Assembly (NCBI GenBank): GCA_009760855.2
Contig: WPIO01000005.1
Coordinates: 8,094,001 to 8,158,000, forward strand
From: Cristatella mucedo
Taxonomy: Eukaryota > Bryozoa > Phylactolaemata > Cristatellidae
DNA: 64,000 bases
Reading direction: 5' to 3'
Part shown: piece after piece, positions 22,201-33,894 of the stretch
Layout of the letters: each line of letters opens with the position of its first letter
Numbering within the stretch: the first letter of the stretch is position 1
Position numbers and translations under genes: made by a program
The notes under the pieces: generated by a model
Told to the model about the DNA's origin: nothing
The model's database searches: none
The model's input: only the letters and a program-made list of their open reading frames with translations

Positions 22201-25200
22201 GAGACAAAAACGGCTCGTTGCAGCTACTTGCCACTATTGCTGCCTGCTGCACATGCCACTGACAATCATGCTGCTCGTTGTGGTGAGGCAACAGCTGCGT
22301 CTTTGGTCTCGGCATGTCACACTGGGTTGTCCATAGTGCACACTGTTCTACTCCTCTCTTGCAGGACCACAATGCAGCAGCCTCTGCCATATCCAGTCAG
22401 TCCGCGGACTCAGCTGCCGCCGCTTGGCACTTCCACTACGCTGGACTCTGCTTCCCAGGGAGATTTCATCGGTGCTGCTCCCAGTGCCGCTCCCATTGCC
22501 GCTCCCAGCGGCCCCCGGTTGCAGCACCAAACGTCACAGCTGGGCTCGGTGTTCAAGTCTGGACGTGAGTGATCAGCACGCAAACGCATTGCGCCGTCAT
22601 TGCCTTGCCCTCATCGACTTGCCTCCCTGGACCGAGGCCGCTCAAGGAAGTGTGGCCTGCTCTGGCAGAGGACTGAGAGAGGGAGGGCCGTCTAAGCAAT
22701 GTGGGGGGCTGGGAAGCAGCCGGTCAACCACCAAAAGAAGGAGGCGTGCATGCATGCTAGCGATCAGCAGAGCTTGCCGACGTGTGTCCATTCGTTCGCC
22801 TCCGAGAGTCTGCATAACTGCCGTTCGTCTGCTTCAGTCGTCTCATTGCTCGTTTGTCCCTTCCCCCCCCCCCTTAGTTTCTCTCGATGGTCGTCCTTTT
22901 GCTGTCCTTTTTTCCTGCTCTCTCTCTCTCTTTAGCTGTTGGCCGAGTCCCGCATGCGTTGTTGGCTTGCTGCATGTCGAAGGGAGCAAGCTGGCTGAAG
23001 CTGCAGCCAGCCAGCTTGCTCGTAACCAAATGACCCACCCCTCCCCCCAGTTCTGAACGTGGTATTGTCTGAGGAGGCTAGCCAGTGCGATTGCTCTGTG
23101 CGTGCAGGGTGTATGCCATTTCTGTGCCTCCGGTGACACGATAGTGTGTCCTGCTGTTACACTTAAGTATCCTCTCTTCATCCTCCCTGCTGTAGTGCCG
23201 TGCTAATGGAGCCTCAGCAGCAGTGTTAAAGCCCAGTATAGCTTTGCAGCCTCTGCACCGGTGTAAGGCGAGCTTCAAAAAGAGCAGACGTTGTTACTTA
23301 CTTTGTGGACCTTGTCCTCTGCCATGTGCATCTATGTGTGAGGAGGAGCTAATCCTAGTCCGGAGGGCTTCAATCGAGCACATTGGCTTCAGTATTAGTA
23401 TGATATTCTGGATTGCCTGTCGAAGTATGACTGGGTTTATGGTGGTCTCTATGGGTACTATCGAAGGAGAGACCTCCTTCGATAGTAGCCACTTGGTGAG
23501 GCCTGCTCTGACCAGCGCTGCAGGAGGAGGAGTGAGAACGTCTCACGATCTCATTCCGAGAAGTGCCGACGGACATTAAAAGAAACACTTCTGTAACATC
23601 CTGAGTCGCTTTACGTATTATATCTGCACCTCATATTTGACAAGTGCCTCGTGCAGGGAAGAAGATCAAATCAAAAATGGTGGCATCTGCTGAGGGGAGT
23701 TTCTGCACTTCCCAGCTCACCCCGACTCTTTTGTCAGTAGTAAAGCAAGCCCTCTCTTACCTACAGAGGCCCCCTCCTCCTTGTGCTCCTTTGCACTCGG
23801 CTTATGCTAGCGCTGAGCAATGCCGATCTTGTCTTGTCCTGACAGGTGTGGGGGAATAGGCATCCAGCTTTTTATGATAGGGTCGATCCCACGCCCACGA
23901 CATCTGCTAATATACCCTGTCCCGTCAAGGCTCTGTCACATAACTTTCGGTCACCTCATTCTCTTGCTCTGGCCTACCCAACTGAACCACTTTTTATTTT
24001 TGTTGGCTTCCCATCGGACCACCTGCTTCTCTGACTCAGGTCTCGAAGTTGTGCCCCTAACCAACTTCAAACTCTTTTCAGAATTGCGACTGCAGTTCCT
24101 TTGCTCCCGAAGCTCACATATGATGGAACTCACATATGAAAGGCTAACACTCAAAATCGGCTCTCCTGATGAATCTGCACGAAATCTAGGTGTCGTGTTT
24201 CAAAGTGACCTTTCATTAGACGACCTAATCAGCTCCACAGTCAAGTCTGCCTACTTTCAGCTACATAAAATTGCTTTAAAAAATTCGGGCTTGTTTAGAT
24301 GGGATGCCACATCTAAATTCGTCCATGCATTTGTGACATCCGTCTTGACTTCTGTAACTCACTGCTTCTTGCACTCAGGCGCTTATAGTTGGTGCAAAAC
24401 TCTGCAGCTAGGCTTGTCTGTCGTGAGCATCACAGTTGCCACATCACACCACTTCTGGCCGACCGGACTGGCTACCAGTTAAGCAACTGATTGACTTCAA
24501 GGTTACGTCACTCACTTTTAAGTCCCTTAATTCTGTGGCTCCAGCCTACCTATCAGATCTACTCCCGTACTATGCCAAGCATCGTACCACCTGCTTTTCG
24601 AAATCAAACTTTTTATCTATACCCCGTACAAACCTCAAAACTTTTGGAGACCGTGCCTTTAGTTCATATGCTCCCAAGGTCTGGAACTCACTCCTGACAT
24701 GCGTCACGACATCCCCTGACTTGACCGCATTTAAAAAGAAACTAAAATGCATCTATTTAAGACAGCATTTAGTGGGTCCCTGTGATTTGTCCTCATGTGC
24801 TTATGCTTGCTGACACTGTGCATGCTGCCACTAACCACACTTGCATGCTGACCCTGTGCATGTCACCCCTAACTATGTTATTCTTTATTGAGCATGCTAC
24901 CACTAACCATTCGATCATGCTTCCTTTACAGCATATGTTAAATGCCTAGAAAGAGATATGAGTTTTATGAGGGGCGCTTTATCAAATGTTTTATTCTTAT
25001 AATTACTATTACTATTATGGCAAAAATCTCATGATCTCCTGTGGAAATGACCTTGTTAGAAACATAGCTTATTCAACTGCCTTATTATTTTACATGTTGA
25101 CACTGCTTGTCACCTCTAACTATGTTATGCTTGTTGAAATTGTGCATTCTACCACATATCATCGATCATGCTTCCTTTACAGCATATGCTAAGTGCCTAG

Positions 25201-28112
25201 AAAGAGATTAAGTTCTACAAGGGTGCGATGCAAATGTATTATTAATTATTAATATAGCGGCTAAAGAGGCTGGTAACCCACCTGTTCTTCTTGACAGCCT
25301 GATTGTTCTGTTTGCATCAATTGTCTTTTCTGTGAGTGGGCATGCCAAAATCGTGCACGCTTTAGCTAGCCAGTTGACGTGCTTACTTTCCAGCATAGGT
25401 GCTCACACTTCAATACCCAGGTCATGCGTCCGAATTCTTCAGCAGACAATCTTGTATTACCTGCTGCAAGCAGTTGATGCCCGAAAAGGCTCTTCTGCCG
25501 TTATGTAAATGAGGCTCTCTTATCTGCCGGCGGCCTTTACTTTCTGTAAATTCCATTGAAAGATTCAGCTCTCATAGAGTGCCTCATAAAATATATAATT
25601 CATTTGTATAGCACCGTAAGAGAACTTAATCTATTGTCTGGCACTTTACATATGCCACAAGGCTCGAGCCCACGACCTCAGCCATCGAATGCATTCACCT
25701 TGGTCGGGCCGAGCACCTTAACCACCGGGCCAAACCAGTTCATGAATGTTTTATTATTATTATCTTCTACCGAAGGGACCAAACTTGCTGACACCAGAAC
25801 ACTTAGCTTAGCTTGGGGTTGGGTGTCACTTAAGCAATCTCGTTCTGCTTGCCCTTTTTGGGGGCGGGGATAATCTGGATAAATAATGAATAAATAATAT
25901 GAATAAATCTGGGTCTGTCTTGCCTTGTCCGAACTGCTACCAGTCGTGGCACGGCGGCCTCCACACTTCCGCCGTCGCCCTGTTTGATTCGTCTCGCTTG
26001 CCTTGCAGCGCTCGCCGACGTGCCGTTCGAGCTGAATGCACGACTGAAGGAGGCAGGCAGCTTCTCGCAGGTGAGAGCCCTCTGGTGGCCGACGATCGCA
26101 CTGGGGCAGCCTCGGACCCGCTTCTGGGGCCACTCGTGCCTGCCTAGCAGAGCAGCAGCAGCGCAGCGAGGGGTAGTGGCAGTCGAAGGGCGCTCGGCAT
26201 TGTCAAGAGGGTGCCGTCGGGATGTGCCCCTCGACCAAGAAGATTTTTGGCCAAGCCGCCAGTGCTGCTGTGGCTGCTGCTGTCACCACAGCCTCCGCTG
26301 ACTGAGCGGTGTAATGTGGCTCTTATGAGTTTCACGACAGACAAAAGCTCAGGGGTAAGGTACCCTCGTTTCACTACCCAGGTCGCAGGTTCTGGTCCTG
26401 CACCAGGCAATCCTTCATTGATATTGACTACACTTGTCCAGAAATGCTAGTAGGTATGGTCCACTAGTTTGGCCTGCTAGTGTGTTGCCTTGAAGTCGCT
26501 TAGTTCGAACCGATAGCCTCGATCATGCCATGCCGGCCATGCCCTCCTTGGTCGGGATAGCGTGCTGAGTTCAAAATTTGCGGTCCAACAACTATTCAAA
26601 GGGAACTGCTTGCCTAGCCTACCTAGCAGCCTTTGTGCCCTTTTGGGTCACTTCATTTTTTGGCTCCAGCATATCTCTCCGATATACTCCCCCATCAGGC
26701 CAAGCATCGTACCACCCTCTTTTCGGAATCCAACAGTCTACAAATACCCCGTACAAACCTCAATTTTTTTGGAGACCGTGCATTTAGTTCGTATGGTCCC
26801 AAAGCCTGGAACTCCCTCCCGACCTTCGTCAGCACATCCCCTGACTTGACCACATTCAAAAAGAACTTAAATACACACCAATTTACGACAGCATTTAGTG
26901 GGTCCCTGGATTCGTCCTTGATGTGCTTATGCGTGCTGACACTGTGCGCACTAACCACATTTGCATGCTGACCCTGTGCATGTCACCCCTAACCATGTTA
27001 TTCATTTTGTTTGTTTTTCAAGCATGATTTTACTTACCATTTAATTGCATTTCCCTTTGCAGCAAATGTAAAGCGCCTAGAAAGAGATTGAGTTCTCTGA
27101 GGGCGCTTTATCGAGTGCATTATTATTATTATGATTATTATTAGTGGTTGCAGGATCATTTCCCTCTCGATGCAAAATTTTGTCGGTTCCTCCGCCGACG
27201 GTCTTTTGGGGTTTTTCGGAAACTGTAGGTGTGCTTGATGGCAGTAGCGCCCTACGCCAGCCGCCGAAGGGGAATGGGCAGGAGCGCTGAGTGGTGAGCT
27301 TCGATGATCGGCCTTTGATACCATACTGCAGTCTCGTTGCTGCTGCATTCGTTGGAACTAGCTGGCTTCTTGCCTGCTCGGAGCCGCGTGCAGTCGGCCT
27401 CGCCCTGCCGCTGTCTGATGGCTGCTGTCGGCGAATCTAAATCGCAGTCACCGTTCGTTTCGCTGCAGTTGTGCACACCGGTCAACTTCCGCTACCGCTC
27501 CGCCGCCGACCTGCAGCGGCAGGTAAGCCCGAGCCTATGAGAGGCGTGTGCAAGCTCGTGCGAGGCTGCGGCAGTTGCGGTTGCAGTCGTTGAGCAAGAC
27601 GTGCCATGCTCTCTCGTTGCGAATCAACGGCGGCAGACGCTCTCACTCGAACCTAGCCGGCATCAGCATGCGTAGCCAGCATGCCGACGCTGCCATCCAG
27701 GTCGGTGCTTTGCCGCCCGTGGCCGGTGTGCAGACGTGCTCTGACGACACGCTTTCTGCCACCGTGGCTGCTACGACTTTGCGAGTGAGCCTCGGCTGGC
27801 GCTCCCTGGCCGCTGTCCCAGCGGCCGAGCAGCTGCTCGAGCTGACGAGCGCCGCTCTGGCACCGACGCGAGCAGCTCACCAAGTGCCGGCAGGCTGCTG
27901 GAGGGTGACGACGGGACCATCGTGGAGTGCGCAGCAGAAGAGCTGGCAGGAGTCTCGCCTCAAGCTCTCCCTGCCGTTACTTCTAAATAGCATCTGCTAA
28001 GACTACCTGAGCTCGTGCTTTGTCGAACTGATCGTGCAATGGGGGGAGAGAGAGAGGAAGTTGCAGGGAAGAAGGACTGGGGAGTAGGCTGTGCATCCAA
28101 CGCACTGATTAG

Positions 28113-28179
<67 letters not shown>

Positions 28180-30276
28180 GCTAGGCTAAGGGCAGCAAGA
28201 ATCGAGAAAAAGCTGTGCCTCGCTCGCAGCAAGCTCGAGGTGGCAAGCATGAGCATCAAGCACGCCACTGCCAAGCCCACTGTCGGCCACCGACGACGAA
28301 CGACGACGTAACAGAAATAGAGAAATTCTGTGTCTAGTCTTGCTGGCCTTTGGGCGACGTCTGTGTTCATGAAATAGCCTGGTTGCAATGTTGATTGTGC
28401 ACCATTGACTGTCGGATGGGTGAGTGTGCGTGCGATTTTTTGTGTCCCCCCTACACGAAGTAACTGCTGATAGGGTTAAGTAAGGTCTGGTGAAAGTTCG
28501 GCTGATTCAGCGGTCGCATTTCCGTTGCTGCATCGGGCATTTATTGATCTCACTACTATCCACACCCCGGCTACAGCTGATGACAAAAGATTGTGTGCTT
28601 CGGGATTAGAACCACTAGATCTGGGTCATAAAATCCAGCACCTTGCGGTGGCTAAAGAAAGCTCCCACCCCATTGAGGGGTCCGGCTGATGTAGAGGCAC
28701 GGACTGCTCCAACCGAACCTGTAGCCGTTCGTGCCTCCTCCTCGCTTTGTGGGGAGAGGTCTCCTTTAGCCTATCTCCCTCTTGTTGGGAGCCCTGAAGC
28801 TGCTTCCGGTTGCTACCGTAATTCCTGGGTGGGGGGTACAGACTTGGAGAGCGACTCTAGAGACTTGTCCGACGCCATGTAATGTAATGTATCTCCGTCA
28901 GTAACTCCACAAAGTCATAAAGACCATGTGGGTGTTACGAAGGAGAGTTTTGTATAGCGCACTCACAGCCTAAGCGGCTTTCGGTACGCATTCGGTACCC
29001 AACAGACTTCGTCTCACGCAACAAAGAGAAAGTGGGAAGCATAGCAGAGTCAGGAGAGCAGTTGAGGTAGTGAGTAGTGTGGAATTAGCCGCTCAGGACC
29101 GCTGAAAAAGATGTGCCTTAGTCGGCAGTTGGAGAGTAGATGTCGTTGCATAAGAATTGTGGAAGCGAGTACCACAGTCTAGGACCTGCGAAGCTAAAGC
29201 TTCTGTCGCCAACTGTCTTTAAGCGGAGGAATGGGACAGCTAATTTATTGTCCACACAGGACCTGAGGGCGCGAACAGGCTGAAACTGATGCAGCAGTTC
29301 AGCTAGGTACGAAGGAGCCAAGCCGTGGCGGGCCTTGTGGGTCAGCATAAGAACTTTGCTCTGTGCCTTCGGTTTGTCCTCGCATTCGCTATTAATGGGG
29401 TCACCCTTCTTGTAGGGGGGCCTAGAGAAGGCCGAGCACCGGGACTTGGGTGCACTTCAGTGTGGCTTTCGTTTGTTTTTTTTTTGTTTTTCTTAAGAGA
29501 TGACCAAATTTTAGATGGGTCTACCAGAAGTCTGCAGAGCGGCGATGCTGCTTCTAGCTCTCCAAATGGGAGACCAGATTCCATTTCAGTCAGTGCGGGT
29601 GTCCAGAGGCTTCTAGGTGGTGTGCTCCTGGTACAGAGCTTCAGTCTTCAGTTCATGAAATGGGAAGCAGAACTTCGTCGGAAAGCTAAAGAACCCCTGC
29701 GATTGGCGTGCTTTCGGTATGCAGCGTCGCAGTGTTTCTCCAGAATGAACAGAAGTGTGTGCCTATGCATTTATTTATTTTTAGATAGGGCTGGGAAGGT
29801 GATCTGTCGGGTACTGAATACTTTAGCAGCTTCTCACTTTCAATAAACACTAAGAACAGCAACAGTTGTCCGGTAAGATGGCGACCAATACTTCCGGGAG
29901 TGTAATAGAAGCCTAAATCTATGTACAGTACTGTATAGACTCAGCGAAGCGAGTCCACAGGCAGTGAGCCAGTAAGTAAACACTAGGAATAGCACACGTT
30001 GTATAGAGGCTATGGAGCTTCTTCCTGGTGAACCTAAAGAAGAAAGTCTGAGCCTAATGTCAAACCCATGACGGTCGAGGTGTATAGCTCCATTTGCCAC
30101 GATCCTGGTTTGCGCCCATGGCTAAAATTCTTGTGTTGGTTTCTGTGAGTTTCCCTTGCAACAATCGGTAGGCCTGATTGCATGTCTACCTTCGGCTGCG
30201 CTGCTGAAGCTGCAGCACTACCTGCCAATTGGCTGCTATTGGCTTGCCTGGAATTACACTGCCTACCTCAAGGGTG

Positions 30277-30332
<56 letters not shown>

Positions 30333-30385
30333 TGTGTGTGTGTCTGTGTGTGTGTGTGTGTGTCTGTGTGTGTCTGTGTGTGTGT

Positions 30386-30480
<95 letters not shown>

Positions 30481-30928
30481 TGAGCATGGTTACTCACCAA
30501 GGCACTTGCTTGTTTTGCATGACGAATAAAATAATTAAACGAGATAAGAAATGCTGCAAAACACCTGCCCCATGTAATGCCAAATCGATCACTGCACTAT
30601 AATAAGTAAAAGTCGGCAAAGTTAAATCTCTTCTGATTCAACAGCCTTATTTCTACAGCAGCAGAATAAACATGATGCTCATGGCTTTACTTATAGCAGG
30701 CTAAAAGGTTACCTCATGTAGGACTCGAATATAAGACCTAGTTCGGCAAGAGCAAACGTTGTGCTGCTGCTGCTGGGGCCCAAGGGCTGCTGGCTGTCTT
30801 TCGGTACACTTATGAATAGTTGTCAAAGCCGGCGTCCTATCTTTTCTTACTTCTGCCTTTATCTCCGCTAGCTCTGCACCTGTACTTCGGTGCCCCTACC
30901 TCTTGCTATATATTTGTCCATCTCTCTG

Positions 30929-30986
<58 letters not shown>

Positions 30987-31072
30987 AAACAAACAATGCA
31001 CATGTGTGTGCACACATAGACACACGTACACATAGAAATACACACACTCAGTCACTCTTTTTCTATCTCTTT

Positions 31073-31130
<58 letters not shown>

Positions 31131-31511
31131 TCTCTCTCGACCTCCACCTGGACGAATTACCTCTCTGTTCTCTTCTATCTTTATCTCCACTTACGTCTCT
31201 ACGTGTCTCTCTCTCCTTCTCATTTTGCTCTCTACTCACTCACTGGCTTGCTCTTATCTCTTCTCTCTCTTTCTCCCTCTCTCTCGACCTCTATTTGTAT
31301 AGCTCTCTATCCGATATCTGTCTTACCTAATTCATTGTGTACCTTTTTGGACGATTTTCTGCCTTACTCTCCATGGGTTGGACTGCAATGCATATTTCAT
31401 ACTTATCGCGTTCCTCAGTTGACAGCTCTGTTCTTGTTCTCTTTTTGCCTGCAGTATAATTACTCGTTCGAAAGCGAGGAGAGTGCAGCAGCTCGAGTGG
31501 TTGGTCAGTGA
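16392..31511 (+). CDS. MVB12: ESCRT-I subunit MVB12 (MABP and UMA domains), complete 9-exon gene
   Basis: MVB12 is the small fourth subunit of ESCRT-I, which sorts ubiquitinated cargo into multivesicular bodies. Coding exons: 16392-16463, 17126-17239, 17607-17703, 19633-19762, 21765-21923, 22365-22564, 26009-26070, 27469-27522, 31455-31511; all have AG/GT borders and compatible phases, totalling 945 nt (314 residues plus TGA). Residues ~5-147 form the MABP domain: start [14 protein letters not shown], then [43 protein letters not shown] and GDIGGLLIG, each aligning with vertebrate MVB12A/B. A Pro/Gln/Met-rich linker (~150-257) follows. Residues ~258-311 are the UMA domain ([12 protein letters not shown] ... 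[15 protein letters not shown]), which binds the other ESCRT-I subunits in this family. Length is close to human MVB12B. Introns hold GT, GA and CT microsatellites and several LINE/SINE insertions. The 5' UTR limit is not visible. Confidence 0.93.
17406..17504. repeat. (GT)n microsatellite in MVB12 intron 2
   Basis: Nearly pure GT for about 95 bases, preceded by a CT-rich run, inside an intron of only 367 bases (17240-17606). Confidence 0.95.
17960..18065 (-). mobile_element. SINE B, diverged copy
   Basis: GAAGGCTTTTGACGGCTATTG, CTGTAGGACTCTAGC and GACCTGGGTCGTGAAGAC follow the minus-strand SINE B order. Confidence 0.45.
18123..18248. repeat. (GT)n with (GTGCGC)n core in MVB12 intron 3
   Basis: GT repeats flank about ten GTGTGCGC-type units, a strictly alternating purine-pyrimidine tract. 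Confidence 0.95.
19985..20035 (+). mobile_element. SINE B head fragment
   Basis: GCCCAGGAGGTAAGGTGCTCG followed by CTCTTCA is nearly identical to the start of the SINE B-like copy at 47140. Confidence 0.45.
20183..20355 (+). mobile_element. SINE B, well preserved
   Basis: The head TGATGGCACACTGGGTAAGG (A-box-like), a CGACCTCGGTCCTGAGGTCG hairpin, B box GGTTTGATTCC, the core GCCACTGCAAGCG, and the tail GCTCTTCTGTCGCTATAC then GGCTGTTTAATCAGCTAGG. Confidence 0.8.
20368..20512 (-). mobile_element. SINE A copy
   Basis: A full-length minus-strand copy directly abutting the SINE B at 20355; the head reads AGTGGGTTGGTCCAGCGG. Confidence 0.85.
20893..21040 (-). mobile_element. SINE B copy
   Basis: TTTAACAGCCTGATTTATAT, AGAAGAGCCTTAATGGCTATC and GCAGGATTCGACCCACTACC give the reverse-complement SINE B order. 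Confidence 0.7.
21950..22205. repeat. (GA)n polypurine tract in MVB12 intron 5
   Basis: Two long GA runs (about 22031-22092 and 22133-22196) in GA-rich DNA, beginning about 25 bases after the exon 5 donor. Confidence 0.95.
23457..23486. repeat. Perfect 13-bp inverted repeat with 4-base loop
   Basis: Arm ACTATCGAAGGAG, loop AGAC, then the exact reverse complement; inside MVB12 intron 6. Confidence 0.95.
23905..25018 (+). mobile_element. LINE A, composite of two fragments
   Basis: A broken C-terminal piece (23905-24110) is followed by a longer one starting [20 protein letters not shown] (~24125), which continues through the thumb region, the ORF end ([20 protein letters not shown]) and the UTR to a degenerate tail. 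Several frameshifts. Confidence 0.85.
25050..25255 (+). mobile_element. LINE A 3' UTR fragment
   Basis: TCACCTCTAACTATGTTATG, then CGATCATGCTTCCTTTACAG and the tail AGTGCCTAGAAAGAGATTAA with ATT repeats; a second tail right after the previous copy. Confidence 0.8.
25400..25530 (+). mobile_element. SINE B, diverged copy
   Basis: CCCAGGTCATGCGTCCGAATT, TACCTGCTGCAAGCAG, GGCTCTTCTGCCGTTATG and GAGGCTCTC follow the family B order. Confidence 0.55.
25588..25740 (-). mobile_element. SINE A, subfamily with a longer middle
   Basis: A full-length minus-strand copy carrying an extra ATCGAATGCATTCAC-type segment between head and B box, shared with the copy at 42218. Confidence 0.85.
26340..26450 (+). 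mobile_element. SINE B, strongly diverged
   Basis: CACTACCCAGGTCGCAGGTTC and CCTGCACCAGGCAATCC resemble the SINE B box region; the tail is lost. Confidence 0.35.
26630..27148 (+). mobile_element. LINE A 3' fragment
   Basis: The ORF end ([20 protein letters not shown]) is still open in one frame, then a UTR and a well-kept tail AAAGCGCCTAGAAAGAGATT and ATT repeats. One of the younger-looking copies. Confidence 0.9.
28115..28177. repeat. (GA)n microsatellite in MVB12 intron 8
   Basis: A pure GA tract of about 60 bases. Confidence 0.95.
28505..28660 (-). mobile_element. SINE B, diverged copy
   Basis: CGGCTGATTCAGCGG, CTACAGCTGATGAC, GGGATTAGAACCACTAGATC and TGGGTCATAAAATCCA follow the minus-strand order. 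Confidence 0.45.
28877..29365 (-). mobile_element. LINE family B 3' fragment
   Basis: ORF2 end on the minus strand: [18 protein letters not shown] ... [20 protein letters not shown], then a UTR and a TACAT-type tail at 28877. A sister copy of 9727-10250. Confidence 0.85.
30280..30478. repeat. (GT)n microsatellite in MVB12 intron 8
   Basis: About 195 bases of GT with spaced CT interruptions every 10-20 bases. Confidence 0.95.
30635..30765 (-). mobile_element. SINE B, diverged copy
   Basis: ATTCAACAGCCTTATTTCTA, GGCTAAAAGGTTACC and ATGTAGGACTCGAATATAAG give the minus-strand order. Confidence 0.5.
30932..31310. repeat. (CT)n polypyrimidine region before MVB12 exon 9
   Basis: Pure CT at 30932-30985 and about 31070-31136, with further CT-rich DNA to 31310, upstream of the last acceptor at 31454. 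Confidence 0.95.
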
Positions 31512-32050
31512 GTAGCAGCCACCGCCGGCCTTGGAACACAGTGGCCCTGAGGAGCACCGCCTCGCCTGCCGAGGTGCCTGCACCGCCAACTGTGTGCTGC
31601 CGAGTAGGCAGCTCACATTCGTGCGCACTGCCTCCAGTCGCCGCTTCGGCCGAAGATGTGCATGTCTCCTTCCTCAGCACCGCTGCCCGGCTATCGTGTC
31701 GGCTCAGGCATGCTCAGGCAGCATTAGCAGCTCTGCAGGCCGCTGGGCTGCTTGCTGCTAAGCCTAAGTCTGGTGTTCCCATCTGGTTTTGGCCATCTGT
31801 CTATGCTTACTCACCGCCCTACGCTAGGTGAGGAGTGAATGCTGCGCCGAATCCCGATTACTTTCTGCATCTGGAGCGCTACTGCTGCTCTGCTCAGTGG
31901 ACAGCCAGTGCCTAGCAGCACCAAAGCTTGTCTCTTCGGAGCTTCATCCGTGCCAAGACAATAGCCAATTTCCTCAAATGATTATCGATTCGTGTAAAGT
32001 TTACTATATTCTCAGAATTTTGCTACCAGGCGCATCTCGGTTATTTGCAG

Positions 32051-32056
32051 AATAAA
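32051..32056 (+). promoter_or_regulatory. Candidate poly(A) signal of MVB12
   Basis: AATAAA lies 540 bases after the MVB12 stop codon on the same strand, with no better signal in between. The implied 3' UTR is 31512 to about 32075. Confidence 0.5.
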
Positions 32057-32075
32057 ACCACTGTACCTGGCGATA

Positions 32076-32930
32076 GGTCTTGGTAGCTGCAGACCGGAAG
32101 CTTGTGTTTTTTCGACGTATCCTTGTGTTCCATCCGAGCGTTGGTGCCGTAATGACCTTGTACTCTGCTGCTCTTTTAACCAAAGAATCGAGTGTTTCGG
32201 CAGCATTTGAGCTGCGATTACGAAGTGATCTTGCTTTTTCGAGTTAGCACTTCATTCAAAAGATAGTAGAAGCTGGCTTGGAAAATCACGTGAATACAGT
32301 GGGATGCCTCCTCACTAAACTGAATGGAGCTGCCAGACAGTAGAGTAGAGGGAGAAGTATGCTGCCTTTCCTTTGCCGGCTAGCTTTTATGCTTATATTT
32401 ATCTTATATTTATCTTATTTTATGCTTATATTTATGCTTATATTTATTGTATGCTTATATGTATTTGCCGGCTAGCTTTTATGCCACATCTAGTTGACTA
32501 GGCCCTACGTTTGCAGTGCCATTCGTGTCTGAGTTCAGAGTGTCACGCCGTAGCCGGCAGGTAGAGTTCGAGCAGCTCCGGACACAATCGTGAGTACAAT
32601 TTGAATGTGAACATTCCAGAAAGTGGGCATTGCGACTGGTCGGAAGCTGCAGCCACCTAAATGTATCACCGATGGAGCCCACGGTACTTGAAACCCTTTC
32701 AATGAGCAGCAGCTGCTCCAAAAGCAGCTGTCTGGTGACTTGCAGCAAAGTTATTCACAGAAGAGATTGAGCATCTATCTTACAGCGTCAAGTCCAAGAA
32801 ATTAGGTGCTCTGTTTGTTGAACGAGCTTGGGCGCTTCCTGGTTGGTAGCCTACCATTTGACAGCCAATGGATAATTGCTCTTCCTGTCAATCCAGCCAT
32901 AGAATGAAACCACTCATTGTCTGCCTGCAG
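32076..32930. other. No gene seen
   Basis: An intergenic stretch after MVB12. It contains a short imperfect tandem of TTATGCTTATATTTA units near 32386-32460 and nothing else recognisable. Confidence 0.4.
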
Positions 32931-33672
32931 GGATGCCACATCTAAGTTGGTCCGTGCATTTGTGACATCCATGTCCTGACTTCTGTAACTCACTGCTTGC
33001 TGGTCTACCGGCCTTAGCAATCAGGCGCTTGCAGCTTGTGCAAAACTTTGCAGCTAGGCTTGTCTGACATGAGCGGCACAGTTGCCACATCACACCACTT
33101 CCACCAATTCTCCTCGCCGACCTGCACTGGCTCCCAGTGCAGCAACGCATCGACTTCAAGGTTTTTGTCAGTCACTTTTAGGTCTCTTTATTCTTTGGCT
33201 CCAACCTACCTATCAGATCTACTCCCCCACCAGGCTAAGCATCGTACCACTCTCTTGTTGGAATCTAATCGTTTACCTATACCTCCAACGAACCTCAAAT
33301 CCTTCGGATACCGTGCCTTTAGTTCATATGCTCCCAAAGCCTGGAACTCACTCTTGACTTGCGTCACGACATCTCCTGACTTGACCACGTTTAAAAAGAA
33401 ATTTAGAACACCTATTTAGCACAGCATTTAGTGGTTTTTATGTGCCTATTCGTGCTGACACTGTGCATGCTGCCACTAATCATACTTGCATGCTGACCCT
33501 GTGCATGTCACCCCTATCCATGTTATTCTTTTAGTTTATTGAGCATGCTACCACTAACCATTCGATCGTGCTTGCTTTGCAGCAAATGTAAAGTGCCTAG
33601 AAAGAGATTGAGTTATCTGAGGGTGCTATATCAAATGTAGTATTATTGTTATTATTATTACTATTATTAGTT
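32931..33672 (+). mobile_element. LINE A 3' fragment
   Basis: Starts in the thumb region (GGATGCCACATCTAAGTTGG), keeps LHWLPVQQRIDFKV and the ORF end ([20 protein letters not shown]), then UTR and tail AAAGTGCCTAGAAAGAGATT with ATT repeats. Confidence 0.9.
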
Positions 33673-33894
33673 ATTCCTCTCGTTCGCCTAAATATTGTGG
33701 GGCTTTCACCGTGCAGGCTGTAGATTGTGGTACTCAAAACTAGTGTTGCTTATACACCGGGGATCCTAATCCTCAACAGTTTCGAGGCTACCCCCCCCCC
33801 CAGCCTGTGCACCAAATCTGGGCGTCCTATTCCTAAATTGCCTTTCGCTAAATGGCTACTTTAGCTCCATAGTCTGAGCTTGCTTGGATAAGGA

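Noticed and set aside
21908-22572. Long open frames of Ser/Leu or Arg/Glu on both strands
   Set aside because: They are translations of the GA microsatellite. The real coding DNA here is the MVB12 exons in another frame.
30156-30602. Cys/Val and His/Thr repeat proteins
   Set aside because: Products of the GT/CA tract, open in all frames because the repeat has no stop.
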